NCBI GenBank assembly: GCA_031363055.1
Contig: JANLTP010000075.1
Location: 5,962-69,961, forward strand
DNA length: 64,000 nucleotides
DNA from: JANLTP01 sp031363055
Lineage (GTDB): Bacteria > Pseudomonadota > Gammaproteobacteria > Burkholderiales > Burkholderiaceae_E
Direction of reading: 5' to 3'
Of the stretch, positions 17,601 to 25,519 are shown one piece after another. Position 1 is the stretch's first letter. Each line of letters opens with the position of its first letter. The position numbers and the translations under genes were made by a program. The notes under the pieces are model-generated. The model saw only the letters and a program-made list of their open reading frames with translations, did not search any database and was not told the origin of the DNA.

Positions 17601-18075
17601 CGCTCACCTGCACAACCTGATGCCCGAGGTTGAAATCAAGATGTTCGGCTCACCAAGCGCGAGCAGGCAAAAACTGACTTATCCGGTCACCTTCAACGAT
17701 ATGGTGCCAACCATTGACGATCTGGCGCACATGTATAGCAACACCGACGTGGGCTTGGTTTTTTCGACCACCAACCCTAGCCTGGTTCCGTACGAAATGA
17801 TGGCCTGCGGCCTGCCGGTGGTGGACTTGGGCAGACCCGGCAACGAAGTCAATTACGCAGGTCGCAGTGATATTGCGCTGCTCGCCAATCCCTTACCCGA
17901 AGAGATGGCCAAACAAATTGCCGGCCTGCTGGCTGATCCCGAGCAGATGTCGCTGCGCTCCAAGAACGGTCTTGCGTTCGCCGCAGAGTTTCCGACCGAA
18001 GAGCAGATGGCCAAACGGGTGGAGGAACTTATACTGCAACGCATGAAAACCCACGCATTTGTCAAGGCGGCTTGA
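14635..18075 (+). CDS. Giant methyltransferase-coiled-coil-glycosyltransferase (two GT domains, WsaF-like end)
   Basis: Protein of 1146 residues with at least four parts. Residues 1-210 are a class I SAM methyltransferase (VLDVGCGVGYGS near 44). Residues about 245-350 are a charged heptad-rich coiled coil (LRAELAKREREISDALQSAA). After a short SFSWRVTRPMRD motif near 365, residues about 420-775 form a GT-B glycosyltransferase-like domain (SKRYRVYNVAEVM, later APLEQGNPFCESKSELKFFE). Residues 800-1146 resemble WsaF rhamnosyltransferase (WVIPELIVGGGGHRNILRAA, SLVPYEMMACGLPVVDLG). ATG at 14635 starts MSIDFTGERIVP, the usual methyltransferase start; it overlaps wzt. The plan suggests combined chain extension and terminal methylation with a coiled-coil ruler, as in WbdA/WbdD systems, although here in one protein. 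Confidence 0.88.
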   Translation: MSIDFTGERIVPEAQNCEPTFAEKMYQEHVARYHFASQLCVGKAVLDVGCGVGYGSQLLAQKGARSVLAFDLSESAIGHATEHFGAPNLAFVTADAESFDFGKQFELITCFELIEHVSQQDKVFECIARSLTPDGVVVMSTPRALADKRTHFHTHEYSRDEFEQAFLRHFKNRAFYFENNHFSSYLGKQAPHAIAQVELMRDQFTLEAADYFIAVASHAPDIDLTQLQPVLVLNDDSYVLTLEKDIGVLRAAEADHRQSISNLRAELAKREREISDALQSAAQRERELTDALKSAAEREASTVADAAAEAAALATRVAASDEKLLNLTREYHSQQMRYAELHEAMTLCVADRDNYQHMLRETRASFSWRVTRPMRDTTTALRRLKVRGRSTLAPPAAVYDVAAARPDSSSTANELAVAKVPGASYDAVLFIGCWEGESKRYRVYNVAEVMRNRGLSVEIQSFGQIGQFVEQGHKAKVAILFRAPYDPPKVADQFLKYARDHQIRTVFDVDDMVFAPEIISLIHGFAKLSVADQALYRDGVQKYRQLLMACDLVTVTTPFLKREVEKLGKTCAVIPNTLNAAQLDIASKLVTTPRVTSPRVTIGYFSGSSTHEKDFAEAAPALRRLMTERAEVDLLVVGVLELNDQEWLPFANRIIRKGFQEYRQMLETLHGCDINIAPLEQGNPFCESKSELKFFEAALVEVPTIASATEPFRLAIEHGKTGYLANSNETWHQHLLELVADANLRARIGKAARINVLTAFGPDLLAQTIRDAWQLEFASVQLDQPAPSSLRTASNPASLRIDWVIPELIVGGGGHRNILRAAFHLSRFGHDICLHFTGERRTAVEVKKLIRDNFYPLDCEVRLYDGVFRRSDVVMATHWTTVDAALRARSVTREIMYFVQDFEPSFAPMGSEYVLAENTYRRGLYCVTSGPWCEHVLKNQFGAEADHFRFPIDRDVYYPRARTNPSKSVVFFAKPEMPRRCFEIGAMSLAHLHNLMPEVEIKMFGSPSASRQKLTYPVTFNDMVPTIDDLAHMYSNTDVGLVFSTTNPSLVPYEMMACGLPVVDLGRPGNEVNYAGRSDIALLANPLPEEMAKQIAGLLADPEQMSLRSKNGLAFAAEFPTEEQMAKRVEELILQRMKTHAFVKAA

Positions 18076-18078
18076 ACC

Positions 18079-19044
18079 ATGGCAATCCTGATTACCGGTG
18101 GCGCCGGATTCATCGCCGTCTCGCTCGCCGAGCGACTGTTGGCGCGCGGCGAGACTGTGGTGGCGCTGGATAATCTGTGTCGCGGCAGCTTGGCGAATAT
18201 CGATTGCTTCAGTGCCGAGCCGCGCTTTATCTTCAGGCAAGTCGAGCTATCGGACGCGGTCGCTTTCCGCTCGACACTGCAATCCTTGTCGGCGGTTAGC
18301 CGCTTTACTGAAGTGTGGCATCTGGCAGCGAATTCGGATATTCCCGCAGGCGTCGAAGATCCGCAGGTCGACCTGCGCGATACGTTCATGACCACCTTCC
18401 AGACTTTGGTGATGATGAAGGAGTTCAACATTCCCGACCTCCTGTTTGCATCGAGCTCGGCGATCTATGGTGACCTCGATGACATTGAACTCACCGAAGA
18501 TGTCGGACCACTGTTTCCGATCTCCAACTACGGGGCGATGAAACTAGCGTCGGAAGCGCAGATCACTGCGGCCCGAGAAAGTTTCCTGAAACGAGCCTTG
18601 TTGTTCCGGTTCCCGAACGTGGTCGGTTTACCCGCGACCCATGGTGTGATTCTCGATTTCATCCGTCGCCTGCGCGCCGACCCCAGCCACCTGCAAGTCC
18701 TCGGTAATGGCACGCAGCGCAAGGCTTACTTGCACGTGTCTGATCTGGTCGACGCGATGTTGCACCTGCGTGATCGGCGTGAACTCACGCGACTGGCCGT
18801 CAACATTGGTCCGCCAGACCCCGGGGTAAACGTGCGCTTCATCGCCGAAACCGTCGTTGCGTTGGCTGCCCCCGACGCCACCATCGGCTTCGGTCAGGAA
18901 GATCGCGGTTGGGTGGGCGATGTTCCAAAGTTTCGTTATTCGATCGACTTGTTGCGCCGGCACGGCTGGGCACCGACCATGGATTCGGCCGGTGCCGTGC
19001 GGCGAGCGGTTGCCGAGATCAACCAGCGGGAACCGCGCGTGTGA
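18079..19044 (+). CDS. NAD-dependent sugar epimerase/dehydratase (extended SDR)
   Basis: Extended short-chain dehydrogenase of 321 residues. The NAD-binding loop is ITGGAGFIAVSLAERL at the N-terminus, catalytic SSSA..Y-x-x-x-K residues are in FASSSAIYG and YGAMK near 155, and the substrate-binding C-terminal half begins with RFPNVVG. Enzymes of this group epimerise or dehydrate nucleotide-activated sugars. Given the adjacent GDP-heptose genes, a GDP-heptose 4,6-dehydratase or epimerase is a reasonable guess, but the sequence alone does not settle the substrate. It begins three bases after the giant glycosyltransferase and overlaps the next gene through GTGA. Confidence 0.88.
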   Translation: MAILITGGAGFIAVSLAERLLARGETVVALDNLCRGSLANIDCFSAEPRFIFRQVELSDAVAFRSTLQSLSAVSRFTEVWHLAANSDIPAGVEDPQVDLRDTFMTTFQTLVMMKEFNIPDLLFASSSAIYGDLDDIELTEDVGPLFPISNYGAMKLASEAQITAARESFLKRALLFRFPNVVGLPATHGVILDFIRRLRADPSHLQVLGNGTQRKAYLHVSDLVDAMLHLRDRRELTRLAVNIGPPDPGVNVRFIAETVVALAAPDATIGFGQEDRGWVGDVPKFRYSIDLLRRHGWAPTMDSAGAVRRAVAEINQREPRV

Positions 19045-20963
19045 ATCAGGTTGTCATTCTGGCCGGCGGCAAGGGAACTCGGCTGGCGAGCCGCTTGAAT
19101 GGCCGTCCCAAACCGCTGATCGATATCAATGGCGTACCGCTGCTGCAGCGCCAGATCGAAACGCTGCGCGATCAGGGCATTGATCGATTTATAGTTTCGG
19201 TAAACCATCAGGCCGAACAAATCAGTGAATTCTGCAAGAGCCGTCAGGACTTCGGTGTCTCGTTGCAACTAGTTGATGACGGTCAGCCGCTGGGCACAGC
19301 GGGCGCCACCTTGGCACTATTCGATCGGCTCGACGAAGAATTCCTGGTGGTCTATGGCGATACCTTGTTTGACATCGATATTCGCCGGTTTGTGGCGTTC
19401 CATCACGCTGACCCCGGTGCCGCCGCAACCTTGTTTGCGCATCCGAATGATCATCCACAAGATTCCGATCTGCTGGACGTCGACGCCGAATCGCGGATTC
19501 TCGGGATCTACGGCTACCCGCATCCGGCCGACTCCTGGTTGCCCAATCTTGTCAACGCCGCGCTGTACGCCATTCGCAAGTCGTCTCTGGCGCCCTGGGC
19601 GGCGCGACCTGAAGCCTCCGACTTCGCGAAACATCTTTTTCCGAAGATGCTCAGTGAAGGCCGCCGGCTGCGAGCCTACCGGTCGCCCGAATACATCAAA
19701 GATGCCGGCACCCCCGATCGGGTTGACAAGGTTTCGCGCGATCTGGCCACGGGGCGCGTCGCCAGGGCGTCGCTGCGCTATCCACAACAGGCCGTATTTG
19801 TTGACCGCGACGGCACCTTGAACGTCGCCAACGGTTATGTGACGACCCCAGATCAACTGGTACTGATCGCCGGCGTCGGTCCGGCCATCAAGCGGCTGAA
19901 CGAGGCTGAGTGGCGTGTGGTCATCACGACCAATCAACCGATCATCGCTCGCGGCGATTGTTCGGAACAACAACTACGGCAGATCCACAATAAGCTTGAG
20001 ACCGAGTTGGCGCGAGACAAAGCCATGGTCGACACGATTCAGTACTGTCCGCACCATCCGGACATAGGCTTCGAAGGCGAGGTCACAGCGCTGAAGTTTG
20101 ACTGCGACTGCCGCAAGCCGAAGATCGGAATGCTCACCCGCGCGGCCGCCGAATTGAACATCGACCTGACCCGAAGCTGGGTAATCGGCGACAGCAGTGT
20201 TGACATCGCTGCGGCGGCAGCGGCCGGTTGTCAGTCGATATTGGTGGAGACCGGTGAGGCTGGCCTCGACGATCGCGCATTGGGTTTCCCGGACTTCGTG
20301 GCACCCGACTTCTCTGCGGCGGTCGAGCTGCTGCTGAACCTTGTGCCGAACCTGCGCAACTTGCTGACCAACAGTCTGCCCAAACCACGCCCAGGGCAGC
20401 AATGGTTCGTTGGTGGGCTGTCGCGGTCCGGCAAATCAACCCTGGCTTCGGCGCTGACCGGACTGTGGCGCGGCGCGGGGTTTGACGTGCGGCTGGTCCG
20501 GCTCGACGGCTGGCTGGCGGATGCCGAGCATCGCAACGAAGGGGTGCTGGGTCGCTATCAGGTGGGAAAGCTCAATGCGCTGGTGCAGTCGGTGAGCAGG
20601 GTTGGTGCCGGCTCGGTGACTATCCAACAGCCCTCCTATTCGCGCCGCCAGCGACGTCAGATCGGCCTGATGTCGCAGGCCCCGATCACTGAGAAAACTG
20701 TTGTCATCTGGGAAGGCGTGCCCGCGATTGAACTGGCAATCCAATCTAACCTTTTGGCCAACAGCGTTTTTGTTTCAAGTGATGAGGCCTTGCGCCGCCG
20801 CCGCTTGGTACGCGAATACACGTCCAGAGGCATGACCCCGGCCCAGATCGATCAAATGATTGCCGACCGCGAGCTTGATGAATACGCGCCCTTGCGTACC
20901 CAGGCTGCTGTGGCAGCATTCCAGATCGATCTGTCAGACACGCAAGGGAGAATCAGACCGTGA
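19041..20963 (+). CDS. Three-domain heptose enzyme: nucleotidyltransferase (HddC-like) - phosphatase (GmhB-like) - P-loop kinase-like
   Basis: A 640-residue fusion. Residues 1-235 are a sugar-phosphate nucleotidyltransferase (VILAGGKGTRLASRLNGRPKPL, then VVYGDTLFDID). Residues about 250-425 are a HAD phosphatase of the GmhB type: DRDGT nucleophile motif, TTNQP, zinc-type CPHHP...CDCRKP cysteines, and GDSSVDIAAAAAAG. Residues about 450-640 are a P-loop domain resembling uridine kinase, with Walker A GLSRSGKST and a LVRLDGWL segment. The first two activities are steps of GDP-D-glycero-D-manno-heptose synthesis, and the flanking genes supply the rest. The role of the third domain is not known. 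Start GTG at 19041 overlaps the epimerase stop; an open frame continues upstream but would extend past the natural N-terminus. Confidence 0.9.
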   Translation: MNQVVILAGGKGTRLASRLNGRPKPLIDINGVPLLQRQIETLRDQGIDRFIVSVNHQAEQISEFCKSRQDFGVSLQLVDDGQPLGTAGATLALFDRLDEEFLVVYGDTLFDIDIRRFVAFHHADPGAAATLFAHPNDHPQDSDLLDVDAESRILGIYGYPHPADSWLPNLVNAALYAIRKSSLAPWAARPEASDFAKHLFPKMLSEGRRLRAYRSPEYIKDAGTPDRVDKVSRDLATGRVARASLRYPQQAVFVDRDGTLNVANGYVTTPDQLVLIAGVGPAIKRLNEAEWRVVITTNQPIIARGDCSEQQLRQIHNKLETELARDKAMVDTIQYCPHHPDIGFEGEVTALKFDCDCRKPKIGMLTRAAAELNIDLTRSWVIGDSSVDIAAAAAAGCQSILVETGEAGLDDRALGFPDFVAPDFSAAVELLLNLVPNLRNLLTNSLPKPRPGQQWFVGGLSRSGKSTLASALTGLWRGAGFDVRLVRLDGWLADAEHRNEGVLGRYQVGKLNALVQSVSRVGAGSVTIQQPSYSRRQRRQIGLMSQAPITEKTVVIWEGVPAIELAIQSNLLANSVFVSSDEALRRRRLVREYTSRGMTPAQIDQMIADRELDEYAPLRTQAAVAAFQIDLSDTQGRIRP

Positions 20964-21946
20964 TCATCAGCAGAACCCCATTGCGAATGAGTTTTGTCGG
21001 TGGTGGTAGTGATATTGCCGATTACTACCGACTCACCGGTGGGGCAGTCCTGAGTACTGCGATCGACAAATACATCTATGTCACAGCGAACCGCAAGTTC
21101 GACAACGGCATACGCATCGCCTATTCGAAGACCGAGGAAGTCGACTCAATCGCGAAGGTGGAGCACCGGCTGGTGCGCGCTTCAATGCAACATCTCGGTC
21201 TGAATGGCGGTGTGGAGATCACTACTGTCGCTGATATCCCCTCCAAAGGCACGGGGCTCGGCTCATCGAGCGCCTTTACCGTGGGGCTGTTGCATACGCT
21301 GTCGGCTTTCCAGGGCCGTCACGCCACCAATGAGACGCTGGCGGCCGACAGTTGCCACATTGAAATCAATGTCTGCGGTGAACCGATCGGCAAACAGGAC
21401 CAATACGCGTCGGCTTACGGCGGATTCAACCTGATCGAGTTCCTGCCTGATGGCGCCACCAAAGTCAGCCCGGTGATCTGCCGCGCCCAGACCTTGCAGG
21501 GCATTCAGGATCACCTGATGATGTTCTACACTGGCATCACGCGAAGCGCGTCGAGCCTGTTGAGGAATCAAACCGACTCGATGCGCGGCAGTGTACAGAA
21601 ACAAGCAGTTCTCAAAAATATGGTCGGACTTGCACATCAGCTTCGCGACGAAGTACAGCGCAATAATCTTGACGCATTCGGCGAAATTTTGCATGAGAAC
21701 TGGATTCTCAAGAAAAGCCTTTCGGATGAGATTTCCAGCGGCCAGATTGATGATTGGTATGAGCGGGCCATCCAAGCGGGCGCGACCGGAGGTAAATTAC
21801 TGGGCGCCGGTGCCGGTGGATTTCTGATTTTTTTTGCGCCACCGGCGCGGCACGAAGCGATCTGCCATTCGCTGCCCGATTTGCGGCGGATTCCGTTTCG
21901 CTTCGAGCGATTCGGCAGTCAGATTATCTTTTACCAGCCGACGTAA
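20960..21946 (+). CDS. hddA: D-glycero-D-manno-heptose 7-phosphate kinase (GHMP family)
   Basis: GHMP-family kinase of 328 residues. The N-terminal RTPLRMSFVGGGSD motif, the ATP-binding loop PSKGTGLGSSSAF near residue 97, and the C-terminal GKLLGAGAGGFLIFF motif are all intact. The residues after the start match HddA/WcbL-type heptose kinases rather than galactokinase or mevalonate kinase. It would phosphorylate heptose 7-phosphate at C1, giving the 1,7-bisphosphate that the neighbouring GmhB-like domain dephosphorylates. The GTG start overlaps the stop of the three-domain gene (GTGA), and gmhA follows 24 bases later. Confidence 0.92.
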   Translation: MIISRTPLRMSFVGGGSDIADYYRLTGGAVLSTAIDKYIYVTANRKFDNGIRIAYSKTEEVDSIAKVEHRLVRASMQHLGLNGGVEITTVADIPSKGTGLGSSSAFTVGLLHTLSAFQGRHATNETLAADSCHIEINVCGEPIGKQDQYASAYGGFNLIEFLPDGATKVSPVICRAQTLQGIQDHLMMFYTGITRSASSLLRNQTDSMRGSVQKQAVLKNMVGLAHQLRDEVQRNNLDAFGEILHENWILKKSLSDEISSGQIDDWYERAIQAGATGGKLLGAGAGGFLIFFAPPARHEAICHSLPDLRRIPFRFERFGSQIIFYQPT

Positions 21947-21970
21947 TCGAGCGCGGCAGACGGAGAGACT

Positions 21971-22531
21971 ATGTTCAAAGGTACTACAGAGATCTATTTC
22001 AAGAAACTGGGCAAGCTGTTGTCGACGATCGATCAGGAACAGATCGATGCGGCGGTGCAAGTGGTTTATGACGCCTGGCAACGAGGCTCCCAGATCATTA
22101 CCTTGGGCAATGGCGGCAGCTCCATGACCGCCTTGCACTTCATCACCGACTGGAACAAGAGTGTGTTCATGAGTAGCGGCAAGCCGTTCATGGGTCGCTC
22201 GCTGGTCGATAACATGGGCTTGCTAATGGCGTACGCCAACGACATCTCGTTCCAGGATGTCTTTGTTGAGCAGTTGAAAAACGTTCTTCGCCCGAACGAT
22301 CTGGTCATTGCCATATCCGGCAGTGGCAACTCCGAGAACGTCCTTCGAGCGGTCAAGTATGCCAACGAACACCAGGCTGTCACACTAGGTCTGGTCGGTT
22401 ATGACGGCGGCAAGCTGAAGTCGATGGCGAAGCACCTTCTTTGGGCGAATGTCCACGACATGCAATTGAGCGAAGATATCCATGCGATCTTCGGGCACAT
22501 CGTGATGCAGCGTCTGTGCCAGCGGACCTAA
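21971..22531 (+). CDS. gmhA: Sedoheptulose 7-phosphate isomerase (GmhA, SIS domain)
   Basis: SIS-domain protein of 186 residues, the size of GmhA. The phosphosugar-binding serine loops LGNGGSSMTA near residue 40 and ISGSGNSENVLRA near 113 are present, and a C-terminal EDIHAIFGHIVMQRL helix carries the conserved His. The enzyme converts sedoheptulose 7-phosphate to heptose 7-phosphate, the first step of the pathway served by the two preceding genes. A GAGA sequence lies just before the ATG. Confidence 0.92.
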   Translation: MFKGTTEIYFKKLGKLLSTIDQEQIDAAVQVVYDAWQRGSQIITLGNGGSSMTALHFITDWNKSVFMSSGKPFMGRSLVDNMGLLMAYANDISFQDVFVEQLKNVLRPNDLVIAISGSGNSENVLRAVKYANEHQAVTLGLVGYDGGKLKSMAKHLLWANVHDMQLSEDIHAIFGHIVMQRLCQRT

Positions 22532-22579
22532 GAGCCAAACCCTTCAATCTTCCAGTCGTCCTGGAAACCGAGATTAGCT

Positions 22580-23986
22580 ATGTACGAATATTATGACGAA
22601 GCTTATTTCGAGCGTGGATCCGAGAAGGGGACAGCTTATGTGGGCTACCTGGAAGGCGCCCCTCGAAATATCGCTTATCTTGAGATCGCCCAGGCGATCA
22701 AAGCGATCTTCAAGCCACGGAAATGCCTGGAAATCGGCTGCGCCACCGGAGTAATTGTTCGGCATCTCAATCAATTGGGGGTCGAGGCACATGGCGTCGA
22801 TCCGTCTGAATGGGCGGTCAAGAATCGTAGCCACGACAACGTGATTCTGGGCAGTGCGGAGAAATTGCCTTTTGAGACTCATGCATTTGACTTGGTCTAC
22901 TCTTGCCATGCGCTGGAGCACATCCCGCAAGCCCTCAAGGAGAACGCCTTGGCCGAGATGCGCCGCGTCTCATCGGGCATGCATTGGCATCTGCTGCCGG
23001 TACTCGGAGAAGGCCCCTACGTCGGTGATCGTAATGCGGCGATTGAGGGATTGAAGAAAGATCCGACGCATAGTTTGTTGCTGGATCGCTCGGAGTGGTT
23101 TGACGCGTTCGCGGCCCACGGATGGGTGCCCTTGAACCCGCTCATTGCGATCGAAAACGATACATCGAACTTCGAGTTGAGCCATTGCCAGATTGCGTTT
23201 CACCGAACTGACTGCCCATCGGACGAAGTCGAGGCAGTACTGGCGCGAATTGCCGACTGGAATTTCCGCCGTTTCTGCACAGCTAATCAGCAAGTCCAGA
23301 AACAGCGTTCACTGGTCGCCCTGACATCGGCTGAAATGTCGAGCCTGCGCTCGCCTACCCGGCACCATCTTGGCCTGACTGACGGCTGGATGGATCTGGT
23401 TATAGACGCACCGTTGCCGCTCGACTTGAGTCGCGGTGCACTCAAGCTGTCCATTACCGCCGACGGCACCGAGATAGCGAATGTCCGTATCGCGTTGATA
23501 TCGGACTCGATCGGATCGGACGAGCAAGACCCGAAGGCGCCGGCCGTGCTGGAAGCCTGGCTATCGATCGATCCTGGGCTCAATATTCGAAACCTTCGAC
23601 CTCACGATTTCCGGACGCTGCGCGGATTACCCGATCTGTCAAAAATCAAATCCGTTCTGCTCGGCGGGACCGGAGAAGCGACCGATTTAACCGCTACATT
23701 GTCAGTGACGAATGCCGATAACCAGCGAGCCACCTATGCATTTCGACTGCCGGATTCCAGCACGAAAAGCGACGGTGATTCGAGTCAATTAGCGTCGGTC
23801 GGTGTGGCGTCCCGGCCAACCGATCCTGATCTCTTGGTTATGACAGAAAATGTCGACCGCCTGAAGGCCGAAATGCGCAGGTTGCGTTTGGAACGCAACA
23901 AGTATCTGCAGGAAATTACGCTAACGCGCGCCAGTACGTCCTGGAGGATCACCCAACCCTTGCGTGCGCTTCGTCGCCTGATATGA
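22580..23986 (+). CDS. SAM-dependent methyltransferase with C-terminal extension
   Basis: Protein of 468 residues. Residues 1-160 are a class I methyltransferase: CLEIGCATGVIVRHL near 50 is motif I, then GVDPSEWAV and FDLVYSCHALEHI. Residues about 200-440 have no domain I recognise; they are mixed beta-like sequence. The last 35 residues form a charged helix ending in ASTSWRITQPLRALRRLI. A closely similar element (SFSWRVTRPMRD...RRLK) occurs in the giant gene at 14635-18075. It is the last plus-strand gene of the locus and likely methylates a sugar or an intermediate of the same glycan. Confidence 0.83.
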   Translation: MYEYYDEAYFERGSEKGTAYVGYLEGAPRNIAYLEIAQAIKAIFKPRKCLEIGCATGVIVRHLNQLGVEAHGVDPSEWAVKNRSHDNVILGSAEKLPFETHAFDLVYSCHALEHIPQALKENALAEMRRVSSGMHWHLLPVLGEGPYVGDRNAAIEGLKKDPTHSLLLDRSEWFDAFAAHGWVPLNPLIAIENDTSNFELSHCQIAFHRTDCPSDEVEAVLARIADWNFRRFCTANQQVQKQRSLVALTSAEMSSLRSPTRHHLGLTDGWMDLVIDAPLPLDLSRGALKLSITADGTEIANVRIALISDSIGSDEQDPKAPAVLEAWLSIDPGLNIRNLRPHDFRTLRGLPDLSKIKSVLLGGTGEATDLTATLSVTNADNQRATYAFRLPDSSTKSDGDSSQLASVGVASRPTDPDLLVMTENVDRLKAEMRRLRLERNKYLQEITLTRASTSWRITQPLRALRRLI

Positions 23987-23998
23987 CCTCGTATTTCC

Positions 23999-25519
23999 CT
24001 AAGCCGCCCGCCCCCCTGAAACCTTGACCCCACGTGCCCGTACCGCCACAAAATAAGCCTTGAACGCCCCCCGCTCGCCGCGAGCAACCCGGGCCGCGAC
24101 ATCCCGAACCGCCCGCCATGAACTTGGCGCCAGCCCAGCCAACGCGGGCAGGTAGACCAGCGCCCCTAAGCCGATGCCGCCAATGATCACCGCGCCCGAC
24201 GCCATTCCGTCTGCAAAGCCGTAAACCCAAACCGAGACTACCGCAGCCATCAACAGACTCGCTAGTAAATGGCCCGCACCGGCGCTGATCTGCACGGCAA
24301 TTGGCGCCTGAATGGCCTGTCTGATGACGATCGTGCCGGCCGCCCAGATCAACGCATTGCGCACCACCAGCGCCAGGCCCAGAGCGGTCAGGCCGAACGG
24401 TACGGCGAGGTAGCACAGCAGCACTGTCAGCAACAGTTGCAAGGCCTGCAATTGCGTGTGCTTTTCCGGTTTGCCGATGCCGATTAACATTGCGCTGTAA
24501 AACGCCGACATTGGTGAACGAAGACCGGCAATCAGCATCAGTTGCAGCAAGCTTGCCGCCGCCAGCCATTGTGAACCCAGGATGCCTGCGAGCAATGCCG
24601 AGGCCAGCGCGCAGCCACCCAACAGTACCGGATAAGCCATCAGGGAACTGGTGGCTATCGCACCCCACAGCAGTTGGCGCAAGGCGGCGGTATCCTGGCG
24701 TGCTCGCGAGGCACCGATCTTGACGATATCGTAGCCGGGCAGAACCAGTATCTTGATGACCTGGTCACATAGGCGTTCAGCCATGGTGTAGTAGCCCAGT
24801 GCCTGGGTGCCGAGGGCTTGTCCGATCAAGAGTTTCGGCGTAGTGCGGATCGCAAAGCTCATCAATGTCGAGCTGGCCGATTGCAGGTTGAATTCGGCCA
24901 GCTCGCGTAGCGCCGCCCTTGAGCAAAGTAGCTGCGGCCACCAGCGTGCGAACCACAACTGGCCGATGGACTGCAAGGATTGCCGGGTCAATTCGAGTAT
25001 CAGCAGACTCCAGACCCCGAAGCCGGCGATGGCGAGGTAGATGCCAAGTGCCGCCGATACGAGATTGCTGGCCATGTCGACGTGCGCCAGTATCTTGAAT
25101 TCGCCGCGTCGCATGAGTACCGCTTGCGAGACTCCAAACAGGCAGGACATCGGCAGAAACAGCGCGCGACAGGTCAACAGGGTCGCCAGCAAGGCACCGC
25201 CGCCCAACCAAATTGATAATGGTGTCGCCGTTGCCCAGATGATCAGCGCCGCCGCGCCAGCGATGCCCAACGCGACCCAGAAGGTCGAGCTGCGATGGCG
25301 CTCGTCGGGCGCACGATGGGCAATCAGTCCGTCAACGATCGCGCTCAACAGGGTTTGTTCAATCAATCCAACCACGACCCAGACCAGCGAAAACACCCCG
25401 AAGGCTTCGGGTCCGGCGTACCGACCCACGAACGCCAGAGTCAGCAGCGTCACTAGCAATTGCAGGACTTTAGCCAGTGTGTTCCAGGCCGCGCCTGAAG
25501 CCAATTGAGTGATGCTCAT
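23999..25519 (-). CDS. Polysaccharide flippase (Wzx/MATE-type)
   Basis: Integral membrane protein of 506 residues with about 12-14 hydrophobic segments and the usual N-terminus of polysaccharide flippases (GAAWNTLAKVLQLLVTLLTLAFVGRYAGPEAFGVFSL). Proteins of this family turn lipid-linked sugar units across the inner membrane. It is read toward the methyltransferase gene (convergent, 12-base gap) and overlaps the upstream GT2 gene by 4 bases, so these two form a minus-strand pair. Its presence beside an ABC exporter locus means two export mechanisms are encoded here. The C-terminal 40 residues are polar and basic. Confidence 0.88.
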   Translation of the reverse strand: MSITQLASGAAWNTLAKVLQLLVTLLTLAFVGRYAGPEAFGVFSLVWVVVGLIEQTLLSAIVDGLIAHRAPDERHRSSTFWVALGIAGAAALIIWATATPLSIWLGGGALLATLLTCRALFLPMSCLFGVSQAVLMRRGEFKILAHVDMASNLVSAALGIYLAIAGFGVWSLLILELTRQSLQSIGQLWFARWWPQLLCSRAALRELAEFNLQSASSTLMSFAIRTTPKLLIGQALGTQALGYYTMAERLCDQVIKILVLPGYDIVKIGASRARQDTAALRQLLWGAIATSSLMAYPVLLGGCALASALLAGILGSQWLAAASLLQLMLIAGLRSPMSAFYSAMLIGIGKPEKHTQLQALQLLLTVLLCYLAVPFGLTALGLALVVRNALIWAAGTIVIRQAIQAPIAVQISAGAGHLLASLLMAAVVSVWVYGFADGMASGAVIIGGIGLGALVYLPALAGLAPSSWRAVRDVAARVARGERGAFKAYFVAVRARGVKVSGGRAA

